Shown: in pieces, positions 49,001-60,918 of the stretch
How positions within the stretch are numbered: position 1 is the first letter of the stretch
Layout of the letters: every line of letters begins with the position of its first letter
From: Antedon mediterranea
Taxonomy: Eukaryota; Echinodermata; Crinoidea; Comatulida; Antedonidae
Reading direction: 5' to 3'
Length of the DNA: 64,000 nt
Assembly: GCF_964355755.1 (NCBI RefSeq)
Contig: NC_092677.1
Span: 10,934,601-10,998,600, forward strand
Notes under the pieces: model-generated
Seen by the model: only the letters and a program-made list of their open reading frames with translations
The model's database searches: none
What the model was told of the DNA's origin: nothing
Position numbers and translations under genes: made by a program

Positions 49001-52000
49001 GTAGTAATCAATTTAATTTTAATTTTTAATTTGTACATAATTTTCATTTTCCATGGATTTGAGATTCTAAAATAAAAGATTGAATAAATTTTATTAAAAA
49101 ATAAAGTTATGTAAATTTTCTGTACTAACGAATGTCCTTTGCAATTTAGGTTTAATGTTCTTTCCCAATTTGTGCATTCAAGTGTCATCTCTGTGAAAAT
49201 AGTATGATGACTTTCAGTATGACAATTGTATCAAATTATCAGATTAGTTAATCTATTGGGAAATAATAATTAATTTAATTATCCGTGTTTACCAAGAAAG
49301 TTTAAAATAATCAATGGATGGAGATTGAAAAGGGGGACGCAACGACATGGGGTTAATGTAACGTACATCAACATAGTGTGTTTACTGTAGATACAGTGGG
49401 TAACCTTGTAGTATTTATTAACGGACGGAAACCTAAAAAAACATAGGATTATCACTGAGGATGTGCAAACAAAGAATGATTGTGGGGAGGGGGATGTGAA
49501 TGAGAGGGGTAAGAAAGGGGGAGGGGAGAGAATTACGATAGATAGTGATGATGACTCTCTGTAGAGGTGTTGGAAAATTAAAATTATTATCAGCACATGT
49601 ACAGTAGGCAATAGACAATACAGTAATACTTTATTTAAATAAGTGTTGAGTCCACGTTAAGTCTGTACTAGTAATACATTAGACTGACCTTTGTTATAAA
49701 AACATGGCATTCAGAAGAAGACATGAGTTGATATGCAAGTACTGTATGACATTTCAAATATTAATATAGTTGATAAATGCATTGCATAATCAACCAAAGT
49801 AGATGAAATATACTTTAAATTCTATGAAAACCCTCAGTGAGTGAGTAACGTTAGCATATTTAATTATGCAGGGTAAAGAAACATAGGTTAAAAAACAATA
49901 GAACCCCTGTTAAGGGAGTAAAGCGCAGGATTTGCTATTATTTGCTATTTTTGCAATTACACAGCTATTTGTTTGCTATTAATTGCTATTTTTGCTGTAT
50001 CAGGTATAGCAATTACACAGCTATTTGTTTGCTATTAATTGCTATTTTTGCTGTATCAGGTATAGCAATTACACAGCTATTTGTTTGCTATTCTATTGCT
50101 ATTTTTGCTGTATCAGGTATAGCAATTACACAGCTATTTGTTTGCTATTCTATTGCTATTTTTGCTGTATCAGGTATAGCAATTACACAGCTATTTGTTT
50201 GCTATTCTATTGCTATTTTTGCTGTATCAGGTATAGCAATTACACAGCTATTTGTTTGCTATTCTATTGCTATTATTGCTGTATCAGGTATAGCAATTAC
50301 ACAGCTATTTGTTTGCTATTCTATTGCTATTTTTGCTGTATCAGGTATAGCAATTACACAGCTATTTGTTTGCTATTAATTGCTATTATTGCTGTATCAA
50401 GTATAGCAATTACACAGCTATTTGTTTGCTATTCTATTGCTATTTTTGCTGTATCAGGTATAGCAATTACACAGCTATTTGTTTGCTATTAAATTGCTAT
50501 TATTGTTGTATCAGGTATAGCAATTACACAGCTATTTATTTGCTATTATTTGCTATTATTGCTGTATCAGGTATAGCAATTACACAGCTATTTGTTTGCT
50601 ATTCTATTTCTATTTTTGCTGTATCAAGTATAGCATTTACACAGCTATTTGTTTGCTATTTATTGCTATGACCAATCCTGCACCTTAGTGTGTTAAGGAG
50701 ACACTGTTTGGACCTAAGAAAGTGTTCTCTTAGGGTGTTCTCTTAATAGGGGTGTCCTCCGATTAGGTCGACTTATGCATACAGTATTGCCACTTTGTTC
50801 TTTAAAGTGTCCCCTTGTAGTTGTACAATACTATTGTATGGAACTGGGTGAAATCTTTGTAGAGGCTGGGACATACAGTATGAGGATATGAGAGCAGGCA
50901 GGAATCTCACAATGATTAATAATGTTGACAATGTACAGTATACAACAACCATACTATGTTTTTTAAAGTATTATTTTTTGTAATCAAATCAGTAATTGTA
51001 TTCATGAATGAAGCCTATTGTATGCAAAGGTGGATGTTGTAGTAATGTACTACACAGCACTGTAGATTAGTTTGCACTCTGTACCACCAGCCAAGGTCAA
51101 ATTTCATTGACTGTAATAGTAATTTTATGCAAGTCTGTATGTAGGATGTAAACATGTAAAATCATTATCATAATCTAAATGGAAATTCCCTACTTCCTTA
51201 ATCTAAGTACAATATACTTTGTCAGTCACAGTAATAATACAGTACAGTACAATAAAACCTTCCTTTTGGGACACCCCTATTAACGGTACACTTTGCTGTG
51301 AAATGAATGAATATACTGTACTGTATAGTACAGCATGTTTTACCACTATGGCTAACCTCTATTTAGGGGACACACTATTAAGGGACACTTTCCTGTGAAA
51401 TGAATTAGGGATACAGTACAGTGATTGAATCACTATGGCTAACCTCTATTTAGGGGACACCCCATTAAGGGACCCTTTCAAATGAAATGAATGAGGGATA
51501 TATAGTAATAGTATGCTGTACACACTATGGCCAACCTCTATTTAGGGACACCCCATTAAGGGAACTCTTTCAAATGAAATGAATGAGGGATATACAGTAC
51601 ATGTTGTAACACTATGGCCAACCTCTACCAAGTGGACATTTTCTGTTGAGTCCTTGTGTTGCTAGAGGGAAGGATTAACCAGTACGGCATTTGAAGTCTA
51701 AATAAAAGATAACCATAAATTTAAAAGAAATCTACAAAACAATAATAATGGGTGTAAACACAGTTGTTGCTATTCAACACAGTGTGTCCATAGAAAGAAA
51801 TCAAGCTAGAAGATACACACATTACAGTAGAGAGTTATAGTATTAAAAATCATTCAATTCATCGAGTATGCAATGCAATAACCATTGTTTGTGTTATGAA
51901 TCGACAATCTGTTGTTGACATAAAGGTTCAACTCATTTGCATGTTTAACCCCCAAATGAATTGAATAATCAATGACCTTATTAAATGACCAGTGGGTCAA

Positions 52001-55000
52001 CGTACTGACAATAATCATAATTATAAATTATCTTCACCGTTTACCTACTGCCAAGTCATTTACAACAAAATAAAAATTGTAATTTTTTTCCAGATGTTTA
52101 TAATTATCTTTGTGCCAGTTTTACTGAATTACAGCAAATTTCTAAATGTTTTCCAAAGTTTGTTGCTGTACAGAACTTCATTAAAATGTGAATATATTGA
52201 ACTATATTCAAACTTGACTACTGTACTGTACTGTACTGTAGCTGCTGTTCAAACGAATCTTATCATAGCGTCAATTTACAGACAAAAAGACATCTTCCAT
52301 GATAAAAAGTTACAATGATTTTTGATATGCAGTATTAAGCCTGTTTACTAAAGCTGTGTTTACACGCTCTTTTTGGAGTAAAATATACAGTGACTGTTAC
52401 ATTTCATCTTGCTCTGCGTTCAAACATGTATGGTCTAACGTTACATCAGATATAACTCTTTATCAGAATTTTATTTCAATTCCAATTGCAGTATAAAATC
52501 ATATAAGTCAATTGGTAGGTATTAAAAATATTAACAAAACATGGCCTCTAAAGTATTGCTTGACAATAAATAATATTTTGCAAACTTTTTGAAACTATTT
52601 ACATTTTGTATGTTTTGGATCGAAAGAGGCAATATAAAGTAATAGTCCAACAGTTTTATCAGTTCTATATTTAGATTACCTTGTGACTTAGTAACTTGCA
52701 TTTCATTGTTTTTATATTTTAGTTTCTTCATACACACTTTGTACAAAATTGGTGTAAACAATGACGGGTATGAACAAGAGGCTCATGGGATATCAGGATA
52801 TAGATCAAACAACAAATTTCATGTGTAGTATTATCTGAATAATCTATGAGATTGTTCTGTTTACATAATTGTTTTGGTTTGAACTAGAAAATTACAAGAA
52901 CAAAGCGCCCGTTTTGTATATTGTACAGTATCTCCATGGTATTATGTGTCCAGTATCACAGGCAAATTCTAGTGTCACATGCATCACATGTTGTGCCTAT
53001 ATTAATGTTATGGTATATGATACAGGCATCACATGTTGCACCTGTTTTATGTTATGGTATGATACAGACATCACATGTTGAACCTGTATTACGTTATGGT
53101 ACATGATACAGGCATCCACATGTTGCAGCTGTATTATGTTATGGTATGATAGTTGATACAGACATCACATGTTGAATCTGTATTATGTTATGGCCTATGA
53201 TACAGACATCACATGTGCTATTCTGTAAGAATTGACAGTACCTGTGATCCTGTACAATTATAGATACAGGGTATTTAAAACTGTCTGAACAAAGCTGGGT
53301 TTACAAATAATAAAGATCATACTGTACAGTAACAGAATATAAATGATATCCTTCCTTAGATGAGATGATGGAGATAGTTCCCAAAGGTATCAAAACAAAT
53401 CAGTATGGTGGCACAGTAGTAAACAATGGAACAAATAGAACCTGTGCAGCTAACTAACAACGTACAATATTGGAAATGGGAACAAAGAAAGGTCAAAATC
53501 TCCATGATTCAAAGACCAGTGACTGTAGTCAGTATTACCACAAGTTAAACTCATTGAGCAATTGGGAAAATAACTGTAGGCAAGTCTTCATCTGCAGTGG
53601 AGGATCAATTATAGGATTTTTTTTAATTTGGGTTTGGGTGAGAATGAGGGATAGGGGGCAAGGGGGTTGGGTTGTGATAGGGGAAGTGTTAGAAATGGTA
53701 AAATGAATTCCTACTATTCTAACTGTATAATATGTCCCTTTTTTTCAATGCAATTTATGACTGTATGACACTGGACAGGGCTTCCTTGGATTTACATACA
53801 TGAATATGATTCGACTTGAACACTAGCATTACATTGAAAACTAAATTCGATCAGTAGATTTATCTTTGTTTCTGTTTGGGTAGCCCTAGTTAACAATTAG
53901 GACAAGTTCCCACCATATTCAACACAATATACTACTAATGTCTGTGATATATTCTGAAACTGGCAATTGGGCTACTGTACTACAGTATTAGGAATCCACA
54001 TTTATCCATCCAATGGGAGAAAGAAACTAAAATTTAGCCCAATTAGCATCATGTTTATGTTTATTTCAGTAATAACTATTCATTGTTTAAAAGTATGCCA
54101 AGCATTTTCATGATTAGTAAATGCAATCATTTTCAAAATAAATTTACCCAACAAAAACATAAAATGCTCTAACACTGACAAGGCAGGAGGTGCCTGAATC
54201 CGGGATGACCGAGACACAACTGGTGCTGACCGGGGTTCAATTAGACCGATCCCTGGCGACGAAGGCATATCTCCTTACTTCGGTTTGTTTTTTTTGTTGA
54301 CATGGTTGGAATCCCCTATTTTCGTATTAGTTTATGTACAGCGCTTAGAGGTTTCACAACATTAGGCGCTATATATAAAATCCAGGATATTATATTATCC
54401 AGGATATTATTATTATTAATGCAATTGTTTTTTATGTCAGTAAAAAAATCCAGATTTGAACCCCATAACTTTGCAATGGATAGGCAAGCAAATTTACCAA
54501 CAAAGCTTTCCACTTGTAATTATACAAATAGATCATGCAGCACATAACACAGCATACAAACGACCATTTTCTGTCACCTGATTTAAAAATGCTATCTTTC
54601 TGTATTAAAAATCTATGACTAACATTAACAAATCATCATACTACTAAGTACAATACACTCACTCTTTATGTTTTTAGTATTAATTATAAATAATCTTTGA
54701 CATTACAATATTTAATATATTATTAATATATTATCAATATCATTATAGTTATACTATGTATGAATGACATAATAAATCGAATCTGAATCTGTATTTATTT
54801 AATAAATCTGCACTTCCTTTTCTTTTAATAATATATAATATTAATAATTAATTCATTATTATATTGTTTAGTCATAGATGCTGGTATTTGCCAAGAATCT
54901 TTCAATGTTCAAATGGCAGTGTTTCCTGGAAATTAGCGGCGATGCATCATAAAGGGATTTGCAGTAGATAATGTTAAAGTCGGCTGCAACTAGATTCATT

Positions 55001-58000
55001 TAATTGCAACGGATTACATTTAATATTATTCAACTACTGCATGTCAACTGAAATGTTTCTTAAGCTCTGTCTACACTATCAAACTAGTTTGACAAAAATG
55101 GACAAATATGGTAGTGATATGTTCAACTATGGTAGTGATTTCACATATTGTAGTGTATATTGTGGACAAAAAATCACTATCCACAATATACACTACAGGT
55201 AACCCTGTTAAAGCCTATATTTCTGTTGGAATTCAAACATTATTTATTATTATCTGTCTGAACATAAATTTCAATAAAAAAGCACTTAGGGTGCAGTATG
55301 TTCAGATGCATGGAATTACGCTTTCGTATCGCAAGCAATGAATTAGAGTCGTAGCAGCAAAGTTTTCAGACTCGCTTAACTAACGCTTTCGTTACAAACT
55401 GAAGTGTCACTGATTTGGGCAAACATTTGGTGAGTGCATGCAGTGAGTAAATTTGATTGGTTGGATGTCAAAATTGTTGATGATGTATCATAAGCGTTGT
55501 TTACTAATCTTGTACCTTGAGCAGTCGTAACGAATGAAAGATGGCTTCTACTAATCTGTTCCTGGCTCACCCAACATGTATGGAGTTGTACGCCACATGT
55601 GATATAAAAGCATGACTCCATAAGTCTGAACAGGCCCTTAAATAATGTTAAACTTGTTTTCAGAAATTAACCTGGCATATAGATCTGCATACTGTAGAGT
55701 TTAGACATAAACATTTAAAATTCACTCATTGTGACATCTAAAATCAATTGTCTACTGTCTATTATTTTTACTCGGGGTACCCGAGTCTAGAACTCTCTCA
55801 TCTTCTACTCCATCCGACACTATTCAAGTAAAAAGTGCGATTTATAAAGTACTACTCCTCCCTTATTCGTTGTAGTAATGAGCTGGGATTTGGCATGAAT
55901 ATACTACAGGGACATGTCCTCAAAGCCAGATTTTAAAATTTCAAACCGGATGAAGCCATATCACGTCTCGAAGATGGTACCGTATAGCAGTATTTGGTAG
56001 CGAGGTTATTGATGTGTATGTGACGTCACATCCGGTCTTATGACGTCATTACAGCTTCTTTTGCTGCTATACCCCGAGTATCGCACATTCGTGCTTGTTA
56101 ATAGGAAAAACTTACCCATCACGACCTTTGCTAATAATCTTGACCTCAAAATAATAGATGCCACAAGAAGCAGGTATAGAATGTGTCGCCTTCACAGCTG
56201 CTGCATCTTTCTGTGCTTTGCCTGTTAAAAATAATTTTATAAAATAATTGAAATTGATTAATACAACAATTTATGATACAACTTTTATATTAGAATCTTG
56301 GGCCTTTACAATTTTTGAAAATCAGATGGATTAAATGGGGAGGGGGAAGCTTGCTTGGATCTGCCTATGTGTACTCACTTAAGAATATCTGTACGCCCAA
56401 TCATAATGTCAGACCATATTCATTATCACATTTTTAAGAAGATTTATAAATTGTCAATAACAATATTTATCCATCAAAAAAGTAAAATTAAGCCCCAATT
56501 TGGCAGTTTCCCAAATGCAAATGAGAAATTGTTTGAAATTGTAAATAAAAATACTGTTTGTTTGTGTACTAATTATTTATTCTTAAGAATTGTTTACAAA
56601 ATAGAATCTACTACCTCATGATCATGTAACTAAATCTCCCACAGAATGTTACCATAGGTTTGACATGAGTAATCGGACACCTGCAGTTCATGTGCATTTT
56701 ATAATATGAACTGGCATTTTATAATTATGTTAATCCACAGACTAAATACAATGAAATTATCAATAACAAATTTTTATTAAAGGGCTTGTTTTTTAAACAA
56801 TCATATTATATAATTTGTTATTTATTATAAATTATAAATAAATTAAAATTATAAATTATATAAGCACTATAATTTGTTATGAGTGAGGAATTACATTATA
56901 TAGTCCGGTGGCAGAAGAGGTGGGGGAGGGGCCAAATTGGCTCCCAACTTTTCTAGCCAAAATGGCTTTCATCAGCACCTCTCAATATTTTTAGACAGAA
57001 ATTTCATCGCCAGATTTTAGTGGTGTGTTCAAACACTCAGCGTGTCGCATCCACTGAATGTTAGACATCCACTCAATGTTATATGTGGTAAAACAATTTT
57101 TCATACACCTTTCTAGATGGGAAGTCACTTGAAAATATATGAATGGAAGAGAATGAATATTTTCCAGATGTTTTAATATTTTTCGTATTAATTTCTTGAA
57201 AAAAAAACCCCAATTTTTTTTTTAATGCAGTGACAACATTTGCATGTGGGCGCTGCAGCTGGTGGGAACTATGTCATATCCCATTACATGGCCAAGGTAT
57301 GTCACAGAGGCAAAGGCATAGTAACTAAACCTACACACACTACTGTACAGTAGGTCCTTGGTAATTATATAATTTGAGGATGTGGTTAAGTTTAGTTTCA
57401 TAAGAAACAAAGACAAAATAAGTGTAATTGTTATTTATGCTAGTTAATCTTATCATGTAATGTAATACAGGATCGGCAGGAAATGATTATAAAACCAAAC
57501 CAGGACAAAAATGTGGTGAAAAGGTATGATTAGTACTAGCCCAACAAACAATGGCTAGTAAAAAATACTGCCGACTAGAGGCAATACAATATATTAAATG
57601 CTTGTAAAAAATTAGCGTCAAAAAGCCTCAACATAAGTGTACTGATGTTTAATTATAGTTAGATTTGACTTTTTGCAAAATTATAAGTGGGATAGTAAAA
57701 TTTAGGTAAATAATGTTTAGATAGTAGTCCAATGGGATGATATTTCTTTGTTTTTTTTTGGTGTTTTTTTTTATCTGTTTTTTATTTGTTGTATATGGAA
57801 TATTTATTCTGAAATAAAGTGTTCAATTCAATTCAGAACAAAAAATAAATAAAGCACCGGTACAGTACATGGTAATTTTAACAGATTCGGCGTAGATAGA
57901 ATCAACAAAAAGATAAGAAGTTTGAGTTTGTACAAGCTTGCCCTATTGTTAGCCACAGAAAAGATATCCCTTTGCTTAAAACATGCTTATTAATTACTGT

Positions 58001-59592
58001 ACATGTCCAAGCATAGGCTAGAAGATTTACTCGAAAAGTGTCCAAATCCATGGAACATTTCACAATGATACAGTTGTTGGTATGAATCAGATAATGGTTC
58101 ATGGTTAAAGCTCTGTCTACACTATCAAACTTGTTTGACAAAAAAAATGTGATGTACCCAAATATGGTAGCGATATGCCAAAATTTGGAAGTGATATGAC
58201 ATTACACATTTTTTTGTAACATAAAGTTTGATAGTGTAGACTGAGCTTTAGAGTATATTCCTCGCATATTATATAATGTACCTTTTAGTTTTATTATGCA
58301 AGATATGAGGATTCATTAAGAATACATTCACATTACTTGAGTTAACAATTCAGCTATTGGCTTGAAAACTTGTATTAAATCATTTATTCATTTTCCACTG
58401 TTTTCAATTATTTCATTCTTCTAATGAAATTAGGATTTCTACAGAGATAAACAGTTTAATTTACTATGACCTCAAAGGTCAATTGGTGAAAATTAAATTT
58501 GATTGTTTTGATATAGTATAGAAAGTGCATGAACTAAAATAGTTTAATAAACAAAGGTTCAAGGATGACAAATAGTAAACAATAAACAATAGAAAAGTGT
58601 TGGTACAGGTATTAGACTATTAATTATTAGAAATGTTTCATATACTAACTGTATAAGAAGATAGCTGTACTAGTACTACCCACTATTCTTGTATTAAGCC
58701 TTTGCATTATTTTATCATTTTTGGATGTGTGCACATTCTAAATAATATCAATTAGGGCAAGGTTTTCAAAAGAAATGGTGTAAGAAAGTGTGACGATTTA
58801 AAATACCAAATGAGGGCGCTATGTAATTTACCTTAGGTTCTTTGCGCTTTTTCGTAATACAGAAAGTTGAAATGATTTTTCTGTATTTTTGTTTTTTTTT
58901 AATGTTATTGCTATTGAAATTATGTGATTATTAAAAATTATAGGATATAATCATGTATGTACATGTGTATAACATTAAAAACAACATTGTTCAATTCTTT
59001 AATCATGCAAACATTACTGGCAATCATTTCATCACAAAGGTGTTTTACTATACTATACTCATTATCATGACCAAGCATAAGCAGGCTGTCTGCTGGTAGC
59101 TGAAAAAATATAATCAGCTGATCGTTGCTCTTTTTTACAGAGGCCTAACTACACGTCCGATTTCTGTAAACACTCTTGCAAATATATTAAATAGGAGTAA
59201 GAATACACATACAGAAACGTAAAGCATTATTAAACAAACACTAGGCCTACATATTTCAAATATGATGAGAACAAGGCTACGCCAAAAGGAGGGTCTCTGA
59301 CGAAATAGAGAGTGAGTCATAACCAATTCGCCAACAAAACAAACCAGAGACAACTAAAAACGTCAGCCATCATCGACAGCTCAGACTAACCTTTTCCTTT
59401 GTAGTGTACACGGAGATTGCCTTGTGACAGGCCTATAAATGTAGATTTATCATTGCAACTCCATGAATGTGGTAAAGGAGTTTCATCTTCATTTACTGCA
59501 GGGTATAACCCCTTTATTCGATCTAAGGAAGTGCTAGATAAAGGATTATGTCCAGCTTCAGAACTCGTACTACTAGCTCCGTCAGCCGCCAT
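43082..59592 (-). CDS. RANBP9/RANBP10: RanBPM orthologue, CTLH-complex scaffold (11 exons)
   Basis: Exons on the minus strand are 59592-59391, 56221-56116, 48659-48607, 47381-47202, 46785-46763, 46580-46479, 45459-45264, 44921-44283, 44120-43963, 43464-43353 and 43212-43082. The phases close to 633 aa. Domains: the SPRY (about 85-220, with GIYYFEVKI and [15 protein letters not shown]), LisH (about 247-279, [16 protein letters not shown]), CTLH (about 283-345), a Ser/Asn-rich linker (346-500) and the C-terminal CRA (about 510-633, [17 protein letters not shown]). The family is a core subunit of the CTLH/GID E3 ubiquitin ligase and an adaptor for Ran, kinases and receptors in cytoplasm and nucleus. 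Vertebrates have two copies, RANBP9 and RANBP10; this is probably their single invertebrate counterpart. Exon 5 is a 23-base microexon. I chose the internal ATG at 59592 (MAADGASS) over an upstream in-frame ATG because the upstream residues look untranslated. Confidence 0.95.
43536..43646. mobile_element. Palindromic MITE (copy 6) in a RANBP9/10 intron
   Basis: Ends AAGCTCTGTCTACACTATC and GATAGTGTAGACAGAGCTT are perfectly inverted. The interior is shortened. Confidence 0.9.
45080..45245. mobile_element. Palindromic MITE (copy 7) in a RANBP9/10 intron
   Basis: Inverted ends AGGCTCTGTCTACACTA and TAGTGTAGACAGAGCTTT, with an interior TTTGGGGCACATCACAC. It ends about 20 bases from exon 7's splice donor (45264). 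Confidence 0.88.
45731..45866 (-). mobile_element. tRNA-derived SINE remnant
   Basis: On the minus strand TCCGGTGGAACAGTAGTTAG (A-box-like) is followed by GGAGGTCGAATCCTGC (B-box). It is in a RANBP9/10 intron. Confidence 0.6.
46327..46446. mobile_element. Palindromic MITE (copy 8) in a RANBP9/10 intron
   Basis: Inverted ends AAGCTCTGTCTACACTATC and GATAGTGTAGACAGAGGTT, flanked by TTA on both sides, which suggests a TTA/TAA target duplication. Confidence 0.88.
48300..48512 (-). mobile_element. tRNA-derived SINE (copy 2)
   Basis: Shares ACCGGGGTAACCCCCTA and GTACACTGGACCTACGGTTT with the copy at 33585-33858. A decayed A-box (TGGCCGAGCGGTTAAGAC on the minus strand, 48502-48485) remains, but the B-box segment is deleted. 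It lies about 100 bp from RANBP9/10 exon 3. Confidence 0.75.
48660..49941. other. RANBP9/10 intron 2, 3' part
   Basis: No gene or clear repeat recognised. It is AT-rich, with a G-rich stretch near 49485-49530. Confidence 0.4.
49942..50671. repeat. 57-bp minisatellite in RANBP9/10 intron 2
   Basis: About a dozen copies of a 57-bp unit with AATTACACAGCTATTTGTTT and TTTGCTGTATCAGGTATAGC. Because 57 is 19 codons and the unit lacks stops, long false open frames run through it in several phases. Short inverted GCAGGATT/AATCCTGC motifs bracket the array. Confidence 0.95.
51251..51640. repeat. Tandem repeat of about 100 bp, CCAACCTCTATTTAGGGGAC type
   Basis: Four to five diverged units. Each contains CTATTTAGGGGACACCC, ATTAAGGGACACTTTCC, GTGAAATGAATGAGGGATA and ACACTATGGCCAACC. 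Single copies or fragments of the same sequence are scattered near 29158, 32885-32980, 37977, 40020-40160 and 50695-50830. Confidence 0.85.
51641..52957. other. RANBP9/10 intron 2, middle part
   Basis: No gene or organised repeat recognised apart from a CTGTA microrepeat near 52220-52240. Confidence 0.4.
52958..53218. repeat. Minisatellite of about 43 bp, ACAGGCATCACATGTTG type
   Basis: About six diverged copies of GATACAGRCATCACATGTTG followed by ACCTGTATTATGTTATGG. A single related unit lies near 47120-47175 beside exon 4. Confidence 0.85.
53219..54179. other. RANBP9/10 intron 2, 5' middle part
   Basis: No gene or clear repeat recognised. Confidence 0.35.
54180..54425 (+). mobile_element. 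SINE/LINE-tail-like remnant
   Basis: A B-box-like GGGGTTCAATTAGACC near 54232 is followed, 100 bp later, by TACAGCGCTTAGAGG and GGCGCTATATATAAAATCC and ends in TATTATTATTATT. That tail is typical of animal SINEs mobilised by L2/CR1-type LINEs. The family is not identified. Confidence 0.5.
55062..55196. mobile_element. Rearranged palindromic MITE (copy 9)
   Basis: The left end AAGCTCTGTCTACACTATC is intact. The right side is replaced by a perfect 17-bp hairpin, 55150-55166 against 55180-55196 (GTAGTGTATATTGTGGA), with a 13-base loop. Confidence 0.7.
56230..58107. other. RANBP9/10 intron 1, 3' part
   Basis: No gene recognised; AT-rich with mono- and dinucleotide runs. Confidence 0.4.
58108..58248. 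mobile_element. Palindromic MITE (copy 10) in RANBP9/10 intron 1
   Basis: Inverted ends AAGCTCTGTCTACACTATC and GATAGTGTAGACTGAGCTT, flanked by TTA/TTA-like bases. The interior contains GTGATGTACCCAAATATGG. Confidence 0.9.
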
Positions 59593-60762
59593 GATAAATT
59601 CTATACTAATGTATAGGAAAACAAAGATTGAAGAATGACCTTCCGTAAACACTTTATTAAAAACATTTGTTCCAAATATAATTGATATTTTTATAAATAT
59701 TAAACATAATTTGGGCTTTTCTATTTAATTGAACATTTTTTATATTTATTTTTCTAATTATTATAATAAATAAATTATATTTAAATATATTTGATGATGA
59801 AATAAATATACTTTTTATTTAGTCTGTTACTTTTGACCGCACGATTATCATCAAAAGGGGTGACAAGATTAATTAAATAACAAACACGAATGTATATATA
59901 AATAAAAATTGAAAAAAATAATAATATACTTAAAAATAAAATCATGTTAATAATAAATTACCCCTAATTAATTAATTATGATTATATATATATATATTTT
60001 TAATGAAATATTATGAATGCCACCCTCACAAAACAATGTACGATTCGTGTTGGTGATAAGGGTCTTTAAATAGTATTGTTTCTAATCAAAGGGGAAGTGA
60101 ATATTATAATCAATTTTTTGCTACTAAATTATCATTTTGATGAATATTGTAATACTTACTGTGAAATATTATTATATCATTATTATCTTCATCCAATAAA
60201 ATTAGCTCAGGTCTATGTAAAATAGGGGGTAAGTCACCTTTAAATTTAGAGAACGAATTAAACAAATTCTCCCTCACCATTTTTCCAAATTTCCACATTC
60301 TTAATCTTACGAGACATATAACATAAACATAAAAATGTTGGCCTATAATACCCACATGAAGAGGAATCTCGTCATATGAATCATTTATTGGTGACTATTT
60401 TTTCTATAACATTGTTCAATCGGTGTATTTCAACATTTGAGATCCTCCTTGAATGATTTTTTGTTCTCAAAACATGCAATACGTACCACCATAATTATCA
60501 TAATCCCTCAAGACAAATATAACTCCCTCGGGGGCATCTCAAACGTTATAATACACCACCTCTAAGCAGTCATTTTAGTAGTAAAACACAAGGGTCGATC
60601 GCGCGCGACCCATATTATTCATATTGACATCATTTTGACGCTATTATTGTTGTAGAATTGGTGGCCGCCGCCTCCGTGTGGTAAGCCAGACCATATATTA
60701 TATATAATTGTTCCTTTTCTTTTTTTAAAAACTTTTTCTTTTTGTCCTTATCTTATTTTTTA

Positions 60763-60830
60763 GGGAGGCGTTTATTCGAGGGAGGCGTTTATTCGAGGGA
60801 GGCGTTTATTCGGGGGAGGCGTTTATTGGG
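60763..60830. repeat. 18-bp tandem repeat, GGGAGGCGTTTATTCGA type
   Basis: Four copies, G-rich on the plus strand in an otherwise AT-rich region. Confidence 0.9.
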
Positions 60831-60918
60831 TGTAATATGGTAACATGTATGTCAAATAAATACCTCCTTGATGAACAAAAATAAATCTCGAATAAAGATG
60901 GTACAGTATGGCTCTGCA

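Noticed and set aside
49942-50492. 145- and 155-codon hydrophobic repeat proteins
   Set aside because: Artefacts of the 57-bp minisatellite, present in more than one frame and lacking any gene context.
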